Source of the DNA: an uncultured Janibacter sp.
Lineage (GTDB): Bacteria; Actinomycetota; Actinomycetes; Actinomycetales; Dermatophilaceae
Direction: 5' to 3'
NCBI GenBank assembly: GCA_946222495.1
Contig: CAMICF010000049.1
Location: forward strand, 1 to 15,926
DNA: 15,926 nt
The first letter of the stretch is position 1. Each line of letters begins with the position of its first letter. The translations under genes were made by a program, and so were the position numbers. Positions 5,473-12,261 of the stretch are shown here, one piece after another. Below the pieces are notes generated by a model that worked only from the letters and a program-made list of their open reading frames with translations, had not been told where the DNA came from and did no database searches.

Positions 5473-6469
5473 TGTATGAGGCCAGGACGTTGTTGACGCG
5501 AATTGGCACGAGCGTGGCCGGCGGCTGACCGTCCGCGGCACCGTGCGGGCGGTGGTAGTTGTAGTGCAGGTTCCAGCGCTCGAGGGCGTTGGCGCGTTCG
5601 TCTTCTGAGGTCCATGTCCGTGCATAGAGGAACTCTTCGGCAAGGATCCGGTTGTACCGCTCGATCTTTCCGTTGTGGCGGGGCGTGTAGGGCGTGATCC
5701 GTTGGTGCCGCGACCCGGCCAGTGCATCGGCGAACGCTGAGGCGCGGTAACAGGATCCGTTGTCGGTCACGATCCGTTCGATGTGCGTGATGCCATGAGC
5801 CGCGAACCATGCCCGCGCTCGCGCGAGGAACGCAACGGCCGTCGCGGCCTGCTCGTTCGGCAAAGCCTCGGTGTACGCGAGGCGTGAGTAGCCGTCAATC
5901 GCTGAGTGGAGGTAGACGTAGCCGGCTCGCGTGCCGCGGGTTTTCGTCCGCGCGACGGCGCGAGCTTCCGGGCTGTCCTTGCCATGAGCCCGCCATCCGC
6001 CGCCATCGGGGATTCGGCCGACCTTCTTGACGTCCAGGTGAACCATGTGGCCGGGGCACCGAGCGACAATCTTCCTCGCTTCGCGGTTACTTTCCCCGGT
6101 CGGGTCGATGAAGCGGCGCCGGTTGAGCTGCAGGTCGGTGAGGATGCGACTCACCGTGCGCCGACTGATCTGAATGCCGACCTGTTCGAGCTCGAACGTG
6201 ATCCGAGCCGCTGACCACTTGTGCTCGCGCCGCATGCGTTCGACTTCGCGAACAACGACGTTGGGGGTGGCTGTCGGGGATTGCTTAGGCGTCGATGAGC
6301 GGTCGAGCAGACCGACCTCACCGAACTCACGATGGCGATGGACCCATTTTGACGCGGTAGCGCGGGAGATTCCCATCTCAGCTGCCACGTGAGCGATCGG
6401 CCGGGTCTTGCAACGCTCGACCAGCCGCCGACGTCCCTCGACTGACAGTGGCGAGTTGCGGTGAGTCAT
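5468..6469 (-). CDS. IS481-family DDE transposase
   Basis: This 333-residue transposase starts with a helix-turn-helix (residues 14-55, AAEMGISRATASKWVHRH), has a second DNA-binding region (about 75-120), and a retroviral-integrase-type catalytic core. Catalytic residues are D146 (MVHLDVKK), D236 (IVTDNGS) and E270 (NGKIERYNR), the last two 33 residues apart, slightly shorter than the usual 35. RPHGAADGQPPA near the end is the family C-terminal motif. The gene reaches the left end of the transposon: its last sense codons are in the terminal repeat and the TAG stop (5470-5468) lies in the target duplication. Start: ATG at 6469 with AAGGA upstream. It appears intact and is the only transposase gene in the element. 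Confidence 0.95.
   Translation of the reverse strand: MTHRNSPLSVEGRRRLVERCKTRPIAHVAAEMGISRATASKWVHRHREFGEVGLLDRSSTPKQSPTATPNVVVREVERMRREHKWSAARITFELEQVGIQISRRTVSRILTDLQLNRRRFIDPTGESNREARKIVARCPGHMVHLDVKKVGRIPDGGGWRAHGKDSPEARAVARTKTRGTRAGYVYLHSAIDGYSRLAYTEALPNEQAATAVAFLARARAWFAAHGITHIERIVTDNGSCYRASAFADALAGSRHQRITPYTPRHNGKIERYNRILAEEFLYARTWTSEDERANALERWNLHYNYHRPHGAADGQPPATLVPIRVNNVLASYS
5473..5500. repeat. Left terminal inverted repeat of the IS481-type transposon
   Basis: The sequence from 5473 inward (TGTATGAGGCCAGGACGTTG, continuing TTGACGCG) matches the inverted right end (10993-11020) at 19 of 28 positions. The match is best in GGCCA..ACGTTGT. TGT at the tip is typical of the IS481 family. 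The repeat overlaps the 3' end of the transposase gene. Confidence 0.85.
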
Positions 6470-6538
6470 GCACGTCCTTCGAAGAATGTTCCAGTCGAGT
6501 CGCTGAGTCCCGGACCAAGCCCCCCATTCAGCCGTCGG

Positions 6539-7459
6539 CTACTGACCCTCGTGGTCGCCGCCTGACACGCCGAGCCCGACGTTCGTGGTGTCGCAGCAGG
6601 CCTCCGGCGATTCGGAACTGGCTCGACACCGCCTATGGGCGGCGCCAAGGGCGAGTACTACGAGGAGGGAGATGACCGCGAGCGCCGCGATCGGCGCCGT
6701 GTGAGCCTGAACCCAGCCGGGCAGGGTCGTTGAGAGCCTGGCGACACCGCCGGCACGGCCGGTCGCGACGAGGTTGTTGTCGGCGGTGGCGGCGGGCCAC
6801 CAGTACCACGCGAGGTAGACGCCGGTGAGCAGCAAGACGGCGCCGGTGATCCGGGGGCCATAACTCCCGAGGCGTGCGACGTGGCGGGTTAGGCCGGTAC
6901 CCGCGGCGGTGGTCGCGAGTGCGAGCAGCAGCAGGATGCTGGCTGAGCCGGCGGCGTAGACACCGAAGACCAGCAGCAGCCCCGCGTAGCTGGCGGTGGC
7001 CTGTGCCTGGGCGATGACAGCAAGGATCACTCCGAAGGTGCACGACAGGGAGGCGAGGGCGTAGCCGATCCCGAAGACCAGCATCCGGGCGGTTGGCGGG
7101 AGGCCTTCGGTTGCTCGGCCGGTGATCCGGGGCAACCGCACGGAGATCGAACGGCCGGCCAGCATCCACAGGCCGAGGAGCACCAGTAGGACGCCTACGG
7201 CGAGACCGAGTTTGGGCGCTGCCTGGATCAGGCCCCGAGCCCCGGCGCTCACCAGCAGGCCCGCAGCTGCGAGGGTGCCGGCGAACCCGATCGCCAGTGC
7301 GATTCCGGACCGCAGGGCCCTCAGCAGCCGCACCGGGACGGGCGAGGCGTCAGCGTCGCCGAGGGTCTGGCTGATCCAGGCCGGTAGCAGCGCGAACCCG
7401 CATGGGTTGACCGGCGCCACCATGCCGGCGGCGAAGGCGAGGCTGAGCAATCCGCCCAT
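6539..7459 (-). CDS. CcdA/DsbD-like membrane protein of the mer module
   Basis: This 306-residue integral membrane protein with about six to seven hydrophobic segments is of the CcdA family, which passes reducing electrons across the membrane to periplasmic or surface thioredoxin-like proteins. The redox cysteines are in NPCGFALLP (C20) and SLSCTFG (C140), each in a membrane helix as expected. The tail after the last helix has an extra vicinal pair, EACCDTT (C288-C289), which could bind Hg(II). It is 3 bases downstream of the redoxin lipoprotein gene, its probable electron acceptor, with GGAG eight bases before the ATG. The final segments (from about residue 221) may be an added module. Activity in mercury handling is inferred from the operon. 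Confidence 0.85.
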   Translation of the reverse strand: MGGLLSLAFAAGMVAPVNPCGFALLPAWISQTLGDADASPVPVRLLRALRSGIALAIGFAGTLAAAGLLVSAGARGLIQAAPKLGLAVGVLLVLLGLWMLAGRSISVRLPRITGRATEGLPPTARMLVFGIGYALASLSCTFGVILAVIAQAQATASYAGLLLVFGVYAAGSASILLLLALATTAAGTGLTRHVARLGSYGPRITGAVLLLTGVYLAWYWWPAATADNNLVATGRAGGVARLSTTLPGWVQAHTAPIAALAVISLLVVLALGAAHRRCRASSESPEACCDTTNVGLGVSGGDHEGQ

Positions 7460-7462
7460 GGA

Positions 7463-7987
7463 TCAGGCTCCGGCCTTGACGAGTTCGGCGGTGATCGTCT
7501 TCGCGTCGGGCTCGGTGGCACGGAAGGTCACCTTGCCGTCGCCGTCGATGACGATGAGGGTGGACAGGGCGGCAACGTCGAATCGCTGGGACAAGGCGGC
7601 ACCCTCGTCTATGGCGGCCGGGACGTGTTCGGCGTCGACGTACTCCATGAATCCCTCGATGGTCTCCTTGGACTCGCCGGGGTCCATGTCGACGGCGAGG
7701 AAGCTCGCCCCAGCACCCGACTTCTCGGCAGCGGTGGCGGCCTCGCCGAGGGAGCGGACGCCTTCAACGCATTCGCCGCAGCCGACGGAGAAGAAGAACA
7801 CCGCGGTCGGCTTCCCGCTGGCGGGCAGGCTGACCATCTGGCCGTCGATGCTAGTAACCGCCGCTGGCGTGCCCGCATCTGCGGCTGGTGTGGCGTCGGT
7901 GTTTCCGCAGGCGGTCAGAGCCAGGGAGCCTGCAAGCAGGAGGCCGGCGACCGAGAGGGTCGCGCGGCGGGTGCGGGTAAGCGTCAT
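7463..7987 (-). CDS. Thioredoxin-like (TlpA/redoxin) lipoprotein of the mer module
   Basis: This 174-residue protein has a lipoprotein signal: basic MTLTRTRR, a hydrophobic stretch, and lipobox LTAC with C27 as the lipidated residue. It is therefore anchored to the outer face of the membrane. The thioredoxin-like domain (about 45-174) has the active site SVGCGECVEG with CxxC at C70-C73, a cis-Pro region replaced by VAALSTLIVID, and a standard redoxin ending. Together with the CcdA-like protein encoded just downstream, it may reduce or transfer thiol-bound mercury at the cell surface. The ATG overlaps the stop of the MerF-like gene (ATGA), so the two are translationally coupled. The fold is clear and the mercury link is from context. 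Confidence 0.82.
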   Translation of the reverse strand: MTLTRTRRATLSVAGLLLAGSLALTACGNTDATPAADAGTPAAVTSIDGQMVSLPASGKPTAVFFFSVGCGECVEGVRSLGEAATAAEKSGAGASFLAVDMDPGESKETIEGFMEYVDAEHVPAAIDEGAALSQRFDVAALSTLIVIDGDGKVTFRATEPDAKTITAELVKAGA

Positions 7988-8283
7988 CGGTTCTGGTCGT
8001 CCTTCGTGTCGCTGGGGTGGGTGGAGTTCACAGGCGGGCAACAGCCATGCCTGGCGTTGTTGCCGCCGCTGCGGCGCCGCGTGGTCGCGAGGACCGCGAG
8101 CACCAGGACGGCGATGCCGGTGCCGATCACCCAGGGGTTGCCGAGGAACCCGCCGACACTGGCCAGCAGACCACCGGCGAGGAGCAAGGGAAGTAGGGCG
8201 CAGCAGGCGACCATGAGCAGCGCGGCCCCGGCTCCGAGGAGCAGGCCGCTGCCTCCCGGTTGGTCGTCGTGGTTGGACTTCAT
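7984..8283 (-). CDS. MerF-like small membrane protein, probable Hg(II) importer
   Basis: This 99-residue protein has two predicted membrane helices (about residues 13-39 and 50-68). A vicinal cysteine pair lies in the first helix (VACCALLP, C27-C28), and a second pair lies in the C-terminal tail (HGCCPP, C81-C82). MerF and MerT, which bring Hg(II) in for MerA, have exactly this plan: a CC pair in helix one and another on the inner side. The length is close to MerF, with an extra polar tail. The gene lies between merB and the redoxin gene. No separate MerP is present. I do not see enough sequence identity to be sure that it is a true MerF, so I leave the symbol blank. Confidence 0.7.
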   Translation of the reverse strand: MKSNHDDQPGGSGLLLGAGAALLMVACCALLPLLLAGGLLASVGGFLGNPWVIGTGIAVLVLAVLATTRRRSGGNNARHGCCPPVNSTHPSDTKDDQNR

Positions 8284-8312
8284 CGGAGTGGAGTTCCCTT
8301 CGGTGTTCTTGG

Positions 8313-8975
8313 TCAGCAGCGGCAGTGGCCGTCGTCGGCCACTGCCGCGTTGGCCTGGAACTGGTTGAGGAAGCCGGTCGTGAGGTCGGTACCGATCCGA
8401 TAGGCAACGGCGACGGGCACGACCTCGGCGCGGGGGTGCTCGGCCAGCCAGCCCGCGGCGTCCTCATCGGAGGTGAAGTAGTGGACCTGGTTGCAGAAGG
8501 AGGACCGGATCGAGGTGATCTGGTCGGGGTTGACCAGCGACACCACCGCGGTGGCGGGTTCGACGCTGGTGACGCCGGCGACGGGGTCGATGGTGACCCG
8601 GATCGGCTCGCCGCTGGTCGGGGAGACCGACTCCACGCTCGCCGCGCGCTCGAGCAGGGTCGGAAAGATCAGGGTGTCCAGGGCGCACCAGGTGTAGAGC
8701 TCCTCACCGGCCACGGTGAACCGGTGAGGGGTGGGGCGCAGGGTGAGGCCCTGGCCGATGATGCGGCCCTGGTCGTCGTACTCGGTGTCCGGCACCGCGG
8801 CCAGACCCGTGCGTACGTCGTCGACCGGACGGCCGGCGGCCGCGGCGAACTGCTCGACGGTGACCGGGCCGCCCTCGACGATCAGCCGCAGCAGCGGGAT
8901 CAATAGGACGGCGTCAAGGCCGGTCTCTTCGGTGTTGTTGAGTCGTTCGGGCAGTTGCGTCGTGAGCTCCGACAT
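8313..8975 (-). CDS. merB: Organomercurial lyase MerB
   Basis: This 220-residue cytoplasmic enzyme cleaves the carbon-mercury bond of compounds such as methylmercury, releasing Hg(II) for MerA. The catalytic trio is present: C97 and D100 in YTWCALDTL and C161 in SSFCNQVHYF. An N-terminal winged-helix-like part (about 20-80, LRLIVEGGPVTVEQFAAAAG) is also usual for MerB. Length is normal (about 210-220). The C-terminus has an additional HCRC (C218, C220), a likely mercury hand-over site. It is 45 bases downstream of merA in the same direction, with AAGAAGG before its ATG, so it is probably transcribed with merA and gives broad-spectrum resistance. Confidence 0.93.
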   Translation of the reverse strand: MSELTTQLPERLNNTEETGLDAVLLIPLLRLIVEGGPVTVEQFAAAAGRPVDDVRTGLAAVPDTEYDDQGRIIGQGLTLRPTPHRFTVAGEELYTWCALDTLIFPTLLERAASVESVSPTSGEPIRVTIDPVAGVTSVEPATAVVSLVNPDQITSIRSSFCNQVHYFTSDEDAAGWLAEHPRAEVVPVAVAYRIGTDLTTGFLNQFQANAAVADDGHCRC

Positions 8976-9020
8976 GGCGGTACCTTCTTCATGAGTCGGG
9001 TGGAGGCTGTCGGCTGCGGG

Positions 9021-10445
9021 TCACGCGCAGCAGGACAGCTTGGAGATGTCGGTGGTGAAGGCCTTGGCGGCGATCCGGATGCCTTCGGTCATGGTCAGGT
9101 AGGGCGCCCATGCGTCGGCGACCTCGGTGACGGTCTTGCCGAGGATGTGGACACCGGCGGCGGCGAGCTCGCCGGCGTCTTTGGCGACGGCGGTGAGGCC
9201 GAGGATCTCGCCGGTCTCAGCGTTGGCGACGATCTTGATGAAGCCGCGGGTGTCGCGGTTGACCAGCGCCCGGGGCACGTAGTCCAGCGGCAGGACGCGG
9301 CAGTCGCAGCGGATCCCGGCAGCGAGCACCTGGGCCTCGGTCATCCCGACCGCGCCGATCGCCGGACTGGTGAAGGTCACCCGCGGCAGCCGGCTGTGGT
9401 CCACCGACCGCTCAGCGCCAGCGAACGTGTTCTCAGCGACCATGTTGCCGTGGTGGGCGGCGACGTAGACGAACTCGGGGTGCCCGGTCACGTCGCCGGC
9501 TGCCCAGATCCGGGGGTTGGAGGACTGCAGTTGGTCGGTGACCACGATCTCGCCCGTGTCGCCGGTCTTCACCTCCACCGCATCGAGGTTCAGCCCATCG
9601 GTGACCGGTCGGCGGCCGAGGGCGACGAGGACCTGTTCGGCGTGGAATTCCTGCTCGCCGCCGGAGATGTCAGCGGTGACAACAACCTGGCCCCTGACGT
9701 CGTCACGGGCAACGTGGGTCGGGACCGCACGGCGGACCACGCGGATGCCCTCGTCGGCGAAGACCTCCTGCAGCGCCTTGGATACCTCCGGCTCCTCCTT
9801 CGACGCCAGCCGGGAACGAACCAGCAGGGTGACCTTCGACCCGAGCCGGGCGAACAGTTGGGCCTGCTCCAAGGCGACGTAGCCGCCGCCGAGCACCAGC
9901 AGCGAGTCGGGAACCTTGGTCAACTCCATCGCCGTGGTCGAGGTCAGGTAGCCGGCCTCCTCAAGACCGTCGATCGGTGGGGCCCATGCGCTGGCGCCGG
10001 TGGCGACCAGGTAGTGATCAGCGTCGATCGTCTCGACCGCACCGTCAGTCGCGGTGACCTCAAGAACGGGCGCTTCTGGCGTGCCGGCGAACGCAGCGTC
10101 GCCGTGGCGGATCTGCCAGCCGTAGGCGTCGGCGACGTCGACGTACTTCTCACCCCGAAGTTCCTCGACGAGGTCCTGCTTGCTGCTGATCAGCGCGGGC
10201 ATGTCCACGTCGTCCGCTGTGGTGGCGATCCCCGGGAAACGGTTGCCCGCCTCGGCAGCGGTCTGGCGGGCCTCAGCGGCGGCGATGAGCGCCTTCGACG
10301 GCACGCAGCCGGTGTTCACGCACGTGCCGCCGAAAGTGCCGCGCTCGATCATCACCACCGACTTGCCGAGCGTGGTCGCGCGGATGGCGGCGGCGAACGC
10401 GGCGCCACCCGATCCGATGATCGCAAGGTCGTACCTGGACTGCAT
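9021..10445 (-). CDS. merA: Mercuric reductase MerA
   Basis: This 474-residue flavoprotein uses NADPH to reduce Hg(II) to volatile Hg(0). The FAD site is YDLAIIGSGGAAFAAAI (residues 5-21) and the redox disulfide is GGTCVNTGCVPSK (C42, C47). The NAD(P) site is LLVLGGGYVALEQAQ, and a second FAD site, RIWAAGDVTG, is present. The last residues, KLSCCA, carry the vicinal pair C472-C473 that takes Hg(II), which separates MerA from other pyridine nucleotide-disulfide reductases. There is no N-terminal heavy-metal-associated domain. ATG at 10445 has the strong Shine-Dalgarno GGGGAGGA; an upstream in-frame start 16 codons earlier is not needed. It is divergent from merR and is the first gene of the mer operon. 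Confidence 0.95.
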   Translation of the reverse strand: MQSRYDLAIIGSGGAAFAAAIRATTLGKSVVMIERGTFGGTCVNTGCVPSKALIAAAEARQTAAEAGNRFPGIATTADDVDMPALISSKQDLVEELRGEKYVDVADAYGWQIRHGDAAFAGTPEAPVLEVTATDGAVETIDADHYLVATGASAWAPPIDGLEEAGYLTSTTAMELTKVPDSLLVLGGGYVALEQAQLFARLGSKVTLLVRSRLASKEEPEVSKALQEVFADEGIRVVRRAVPTHVARDDVRGQVVVTADISGGEQEFHAEQVLVALGRRPVTDGLNLDAVEVKTGDTGEIVVTDQLQSSNPRIWAAGDVTGHPEFVYVAAHHGNMVAENTFAGAERSVDHSRLPRVTFTSPAIGAVGMTEAQVLAAGIRCDCRVLPLDYVPRALVNRDTRGFIKIVANAETGEILGLTAVAKDAGELAAAGVHILGKTVTEVADAWAPYLTMTEGIRIAAKAFTTDISKLSCCA

Positions 10446-10490
10446 CCCGATTCCTCCCCTGAGTCTTGAGAATTGCTCTTGATGCAGCCA

Positions 10491-10521
10491 CAATGGACCT
10501 TCCAGTACGGGGGAAGGTCAA
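10491..10521 (-). promoter_or_regulatory. MerR-type operator/promoter of the mer operon
   Basis: An 8-bp perfect dyad, GACCTTCC (10496-10503) and GGAAGGTC (10512-10519), has an 8-base centre containing GTAC. On the minus strand, TTGACC (10521-10516) is a -35 that overlaps the dyad. A 19-base spacer leads to CCATTG (10496-10491), a weak -10. Over-long spacing with the dyad inside it is the hallmark of MerR-family activation by DNA distortion. It serves merA and the genes downstream, and may also repress merR. Confidence 0.8.
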
Positions 10522-10550
10522 GTGCGACCTGTGACACATCGGAGACCCAG

Positions 10551-10940
10551 ATGAGGATCGGCGAACTCGCCGAGGCGGCCGGCACCACCGCCAAGACCCT
10601 GCGGTTCTACGAGGAGCAGGGCCTGCTTCCCGCGGCCGAGCGCACCGCGTCGGGATACCGCGACTACGATCCGGAAGCAGCGACTCGGATCGACTTCATC
10701 CACCGCGGCCAGGCTGCCGGACTTACCCTCGCGCAGATCAAACAGATCCTCGACATCCGCGATGGAGGCGAGATTCCCTGCGGCCACGTCCGGGACCTCC
10801 TAGACGTTCGTCTGAAGGACATTGAGCGCCAGATCTCGGATCTCGTCTCCCTCCGCGACAACGTTGCCGCCCTCCGCGACGCAGCCGCAGAACCCGAACC
10901 CGAGACCTGCAACGCCGACGAGGTCTGCAGGTACCTGTAG
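10551..10940 (+). CDS. merR: MerR, mercury-responsive transcription regulator
   Basis: This 129-residue MerR-family regulator has the winged-helix part MRIGELAEAAGTTAKTLRFYEEQGLL at the N-terminus and a dimerisation helix (about 80-110). Cysteines C77 (IPCGH), C120 and C126 (ETCNADEVC) occupy the positions of the three-cysteine Hg(II) site of true mercury regulators. Length fits the family. ATG at 10551 has GGAG a few bases upstream; the frame is open earlier, but the upstream residues lie in the operator. It is divergent from merA with the dyad operator between them, as in Gram-positive-style mer systems. Confidence 0.92.
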   Translation: MRIGELAEAAGTTAKTLRFYEEQGLLPAAERTASGYRDYDPEAATRIDFIHRGQAAGLTLAQIKQILDIRDGGEIPCGHVRDLLDVRLKDIERQISDLVSLRDNVAALRDAAAEPEPETCNADEVCRYL

Positions 10941-10992
10941 CCAATCCGAGATGACGCGCGCAGAGGCGGAGCCTCCTGCCGCGACCTTCCTA

Positions 10993-11020
10993 CGTGACCA
11001 CAACGTTATGGCCAGCAACA
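10993..11020. repeat. Right terminal inverted repeat of the IS481-type transposon
   Basis: This end reads inward on the minus strand as TGTTGCTGGCCATAACGTTG, continuing TGGTCACG. It pairs with the left end at 19 of 28 positions. The 80 bases 10941-11020 between merR and this end hold no gene. Confidence 0.85.
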
Positions 11021-11026
11021 GCTAGC
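11021..11026. repeat. Right target-site duplication GCTAGC
   Basis: This is an exact copy of 5467-5472, directly outside the right terminal repeat. Confidence 0.9.
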
Positions 11027-11450
11027 GGCCCCGGGGACAGGCCAGCGCGGGCACAGTCGGCAAGGACGCGGCCGCGGTCGAATGGGGCGTTGTAGGCCAG
11101 CACGGTGCGGCCGTTGACCGCGTCGCGCACAGCTGGCCAGATCTGGGCCCAGGTGGGTGCATCGACTAGGTCGGCGTCCGCGAGGCCGTGCACGGCCGTG
11201 GCGTACGGGGAGCATGGCCGCAGCGGGTTGACCAGGGTGTTGATCAGGACCTGCCCCTTGGTGTCGATGACGGCGATCTGGCAGATGCTGCCGTCGAGGT
11301 CGGTGGTCTCGACGTCGAGGATCACCGCACGCGCGCAGGTCAGACGCCTGGCCTTCCAGCGAACCCCTGCCCTCCGGGCCCGGATCAGGAGAGCACCTCG
11401 AGATCGTGCCGGCGCGGGGTGCTGGCTCGGCGCCGGCGCAGCCACGGTGG

Positions 11451-11495
11451 TCATGACCGCACGTGTCGATCGGGGTGCGCGGGCAGATGGGGCAT
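11451..11495 (-). CDS. 14-codon leader ORF coupled to the exonuclease gene
   Basis: ATG at 11495 has the best Shine-Dalgarno in the vicinity (AGGAG, six to seven bases upstream) and encodes MPHLPAHPDRHVRS. Its TGA (11453-11451) overlaps the exonuclease ATG (11454-11452) as ATGA. The exonuclease start has no Shine-Dalgarno of its own, so this small ORF probably delivers ribosomes to it. It is rich in His and Pro. Whether the peptide has a function is unknown. Confidence 0.5.
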   Translation of the reverse strand: MPHLPAHPDRHVRS

Positions 11496-11512
11496 GTCGT
11501 CTCCTGGGTGGG

Positions 11513-12097
11513 TCAGATCAGCGCGAGGGCGACGGCTGCGCCGATCCCGATGGATGCGGCCATCGGGAGGTGGTCGGTGGGCTCGGATCGTCGTGTGGCG
11601 AGCAGGAAGAGGGCAGCGATGCCCTGAGCGAGGACGGTCACGACGATCAGGGGCAGCACGGCGTGCGGGGAGAGCCAGCCGATCGGCAGGGCGAGCACAG
11701 CGAGGAGCTTGACGTCTCCCATGCCCATGCCGGCCACGACCGTCAGGACGATCCCGCCGGCGGCGACGGCCATGACACCGAGCACTGCTACCGCGAGACG
11801 TGACCACCCGCCGTCGGCGGCCGCGGCTGCGCTCAGCAGCAGCAGCAGCACGATCGCGGCCGGCCCGGTGGCGCGGTTGGGGATGCGGTGCTGCTCGAGG
11901 TCGACGGCCACCGTGCACACGAGCAGTGCGCAGATCACCGTCGCGACCAGCAGGCGCACCCAGCTCGGTTCGTCGGTCCCGGCGCTCAGTGACGCCAGGA
12001 AGACCGCGGCACCGATGACTGCTGCGGTGGCCCCGATCCGAACGTCGAGACCCTGGGAGCGTGCGTGGCCGCTGTCCTGGGCCGTCACCTGTGCCAC
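11513..12097 (-). CDS. A24-family prepilin peptidase (TadV/CpaA-like)
   Basis: This 194-residue membrane aspartyl protease would cleave leader peptides of prepilin-like proteins, for pili or a type IV/Tad-like secretion or conjugation apparatus. The two catalytic aspartates are D66 in VAVDLEQHRIPN and D128 in the signature GMGMGDVKLLA. About six hydrophobic helices cover residues 22-194. The short form without the N-terminal cysteine domain fits TadV/CpaA. The start is GTG at 12097 with GGAGG four bases upstream. An ORF in another frame starting at 12140 is an Arg/Pro-rich shadow. The exonuclease unit follows downstream on the same strand (leader ATG 18 bases after the stop), probably in one transcript. 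No pilin gene is seen in the window. Confidence 0.85.
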   Translation of the reverse strand: MAQVTAQDSGHARSQGLDVRIGATAAVIGAAVFLASLSAGTDEPSWVRLLVATVICALLVCTVAVDLEQHRIPNRATGPAAIVLLLLLSAAAAADGGWSRLAVAVLGVMAVAAGGIVLTVVAGMGMGDVKLLAVLALPIGWLSPHAVLPLIVVTVLAQGIAALFLLATRRSEPTDHLPMAASIGIGAAVALALI

Positions 12098-12150
12098 GTG
12101 TCCTCCTGCCCTCGGGCGGCCCCTGGTTGGGGTGCCTCATCGGCGGTCCC

Positions 12151-12171
12151 CTCCACCGTAGGAGGTGGGTC
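12151..12171. promoter_or_regulatory. Dyad motif copy 1 upstream of the prepilin peptidase gene
   Basis: The 21 bases contain CCACC and GGTGG arms around GTAGGA. They match copy 2 (13484-13504) at 18 of 21 positions, with the conserved part GTAG-n-AGGTGGGTC. The motif lies about 55-75 bases before the GTG start. On the minus strand it contains TACGGT, a usable -10. It is a likely operator/promoter shared by element genes. Confidence 0.5.
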
Positions 12172-12193
12172 TGACACGACCTCGGACGTGCGA

Positions 12194-12232
12194 AGACGGA
12201 GGCCCTCCCCTGCCGGGGTGGTACCTCCGTCT
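12194..12232 (-). terminator. Hairpin after the 54-residue protein gene
   Basis: AGACGGAGG (12194-12202) and CCTCCGTCT (12224-12232) form a perfect 9-bp stem; CCCC/GGGG (12207-12210, 12215-12218) inside can extend it. It begins 30 bases after the stop of the gene ending at 12262, before the prepilin peptidase promoter region. No T-run is present. Confidence 0.6.
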
Positions 12233-12261
12233 CGCCGTGCTTACTCGAAGTAGTGCCCAGG

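Larger units (their letters stand above)
5473..11020. mobile_element. IS481-family unit transposon carrying a mercury-resistance module (5548 bp)
   Basis: The element is bounded by 28-bp imperfect terminal inverted repeats and a perfect 6-bp duplication GCTAGC. From left to right it holds the transposase gene, a CcdA-like gene, a redoxin lipoprotein gene, a MerF-like gene, merB and merA, all on minus, then the merR gene on plus. No second transposase, no resolvase, and no inner copy of the right repeat next to the transposase gene was found. It is therefore a single unit with passenger genes rather than a composite of two insertion sequences. The exact target duplication and the frame-perfect repair of the host exonuclease gene indicate a recent, clean insertion of the whole unit. 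Confidence 0.9.
10990..11454 (-). pseudogene. 5' fragment of a DEDDh 3'-5' exonuclease gene, interrupted by the transposon
   Basis: The fragment encodes 154 residues, of which the last nine come from the transposon end (VAGHNVVVT, then TAG). Exonuclease motif I is VILDVETTDLDG (D47, E49) and motif II is LAYNAPFDRGRV (D126). The chain breaks at A145, before motif III, so the catalytic H and final D are missing and the fragment should be inactive. The rest is at 5316-5472. The intact gene would encode a 194-residue DnaQ-like exonuclease, perhaps for proofreading or DNA processing of the element. The ATG overlaps the stop of a 14-codon leader ORF. The N-terminal 40 residues are basic and Pro/Ala-rich, without similarity I recognise. 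Confidence 0.88.

Noticed and set aside
5473..6540. A simple 1.1-kb IS481 next to an independently acquired mer operon
   Set aside because: No copy of the right terminal repeat or second GCTAGC is seen upstream of the transposase gene; the matching end and target duplication are at 11020/11021.
8955..10469. Long plus-strand open frame (504 codons) over the merA gene
   Set aside because: It is the exact antisense of MerA, whose FAD sites, redox disulfide and C-terminal CC are clear. High-GC genes routinely show such mirror frames.
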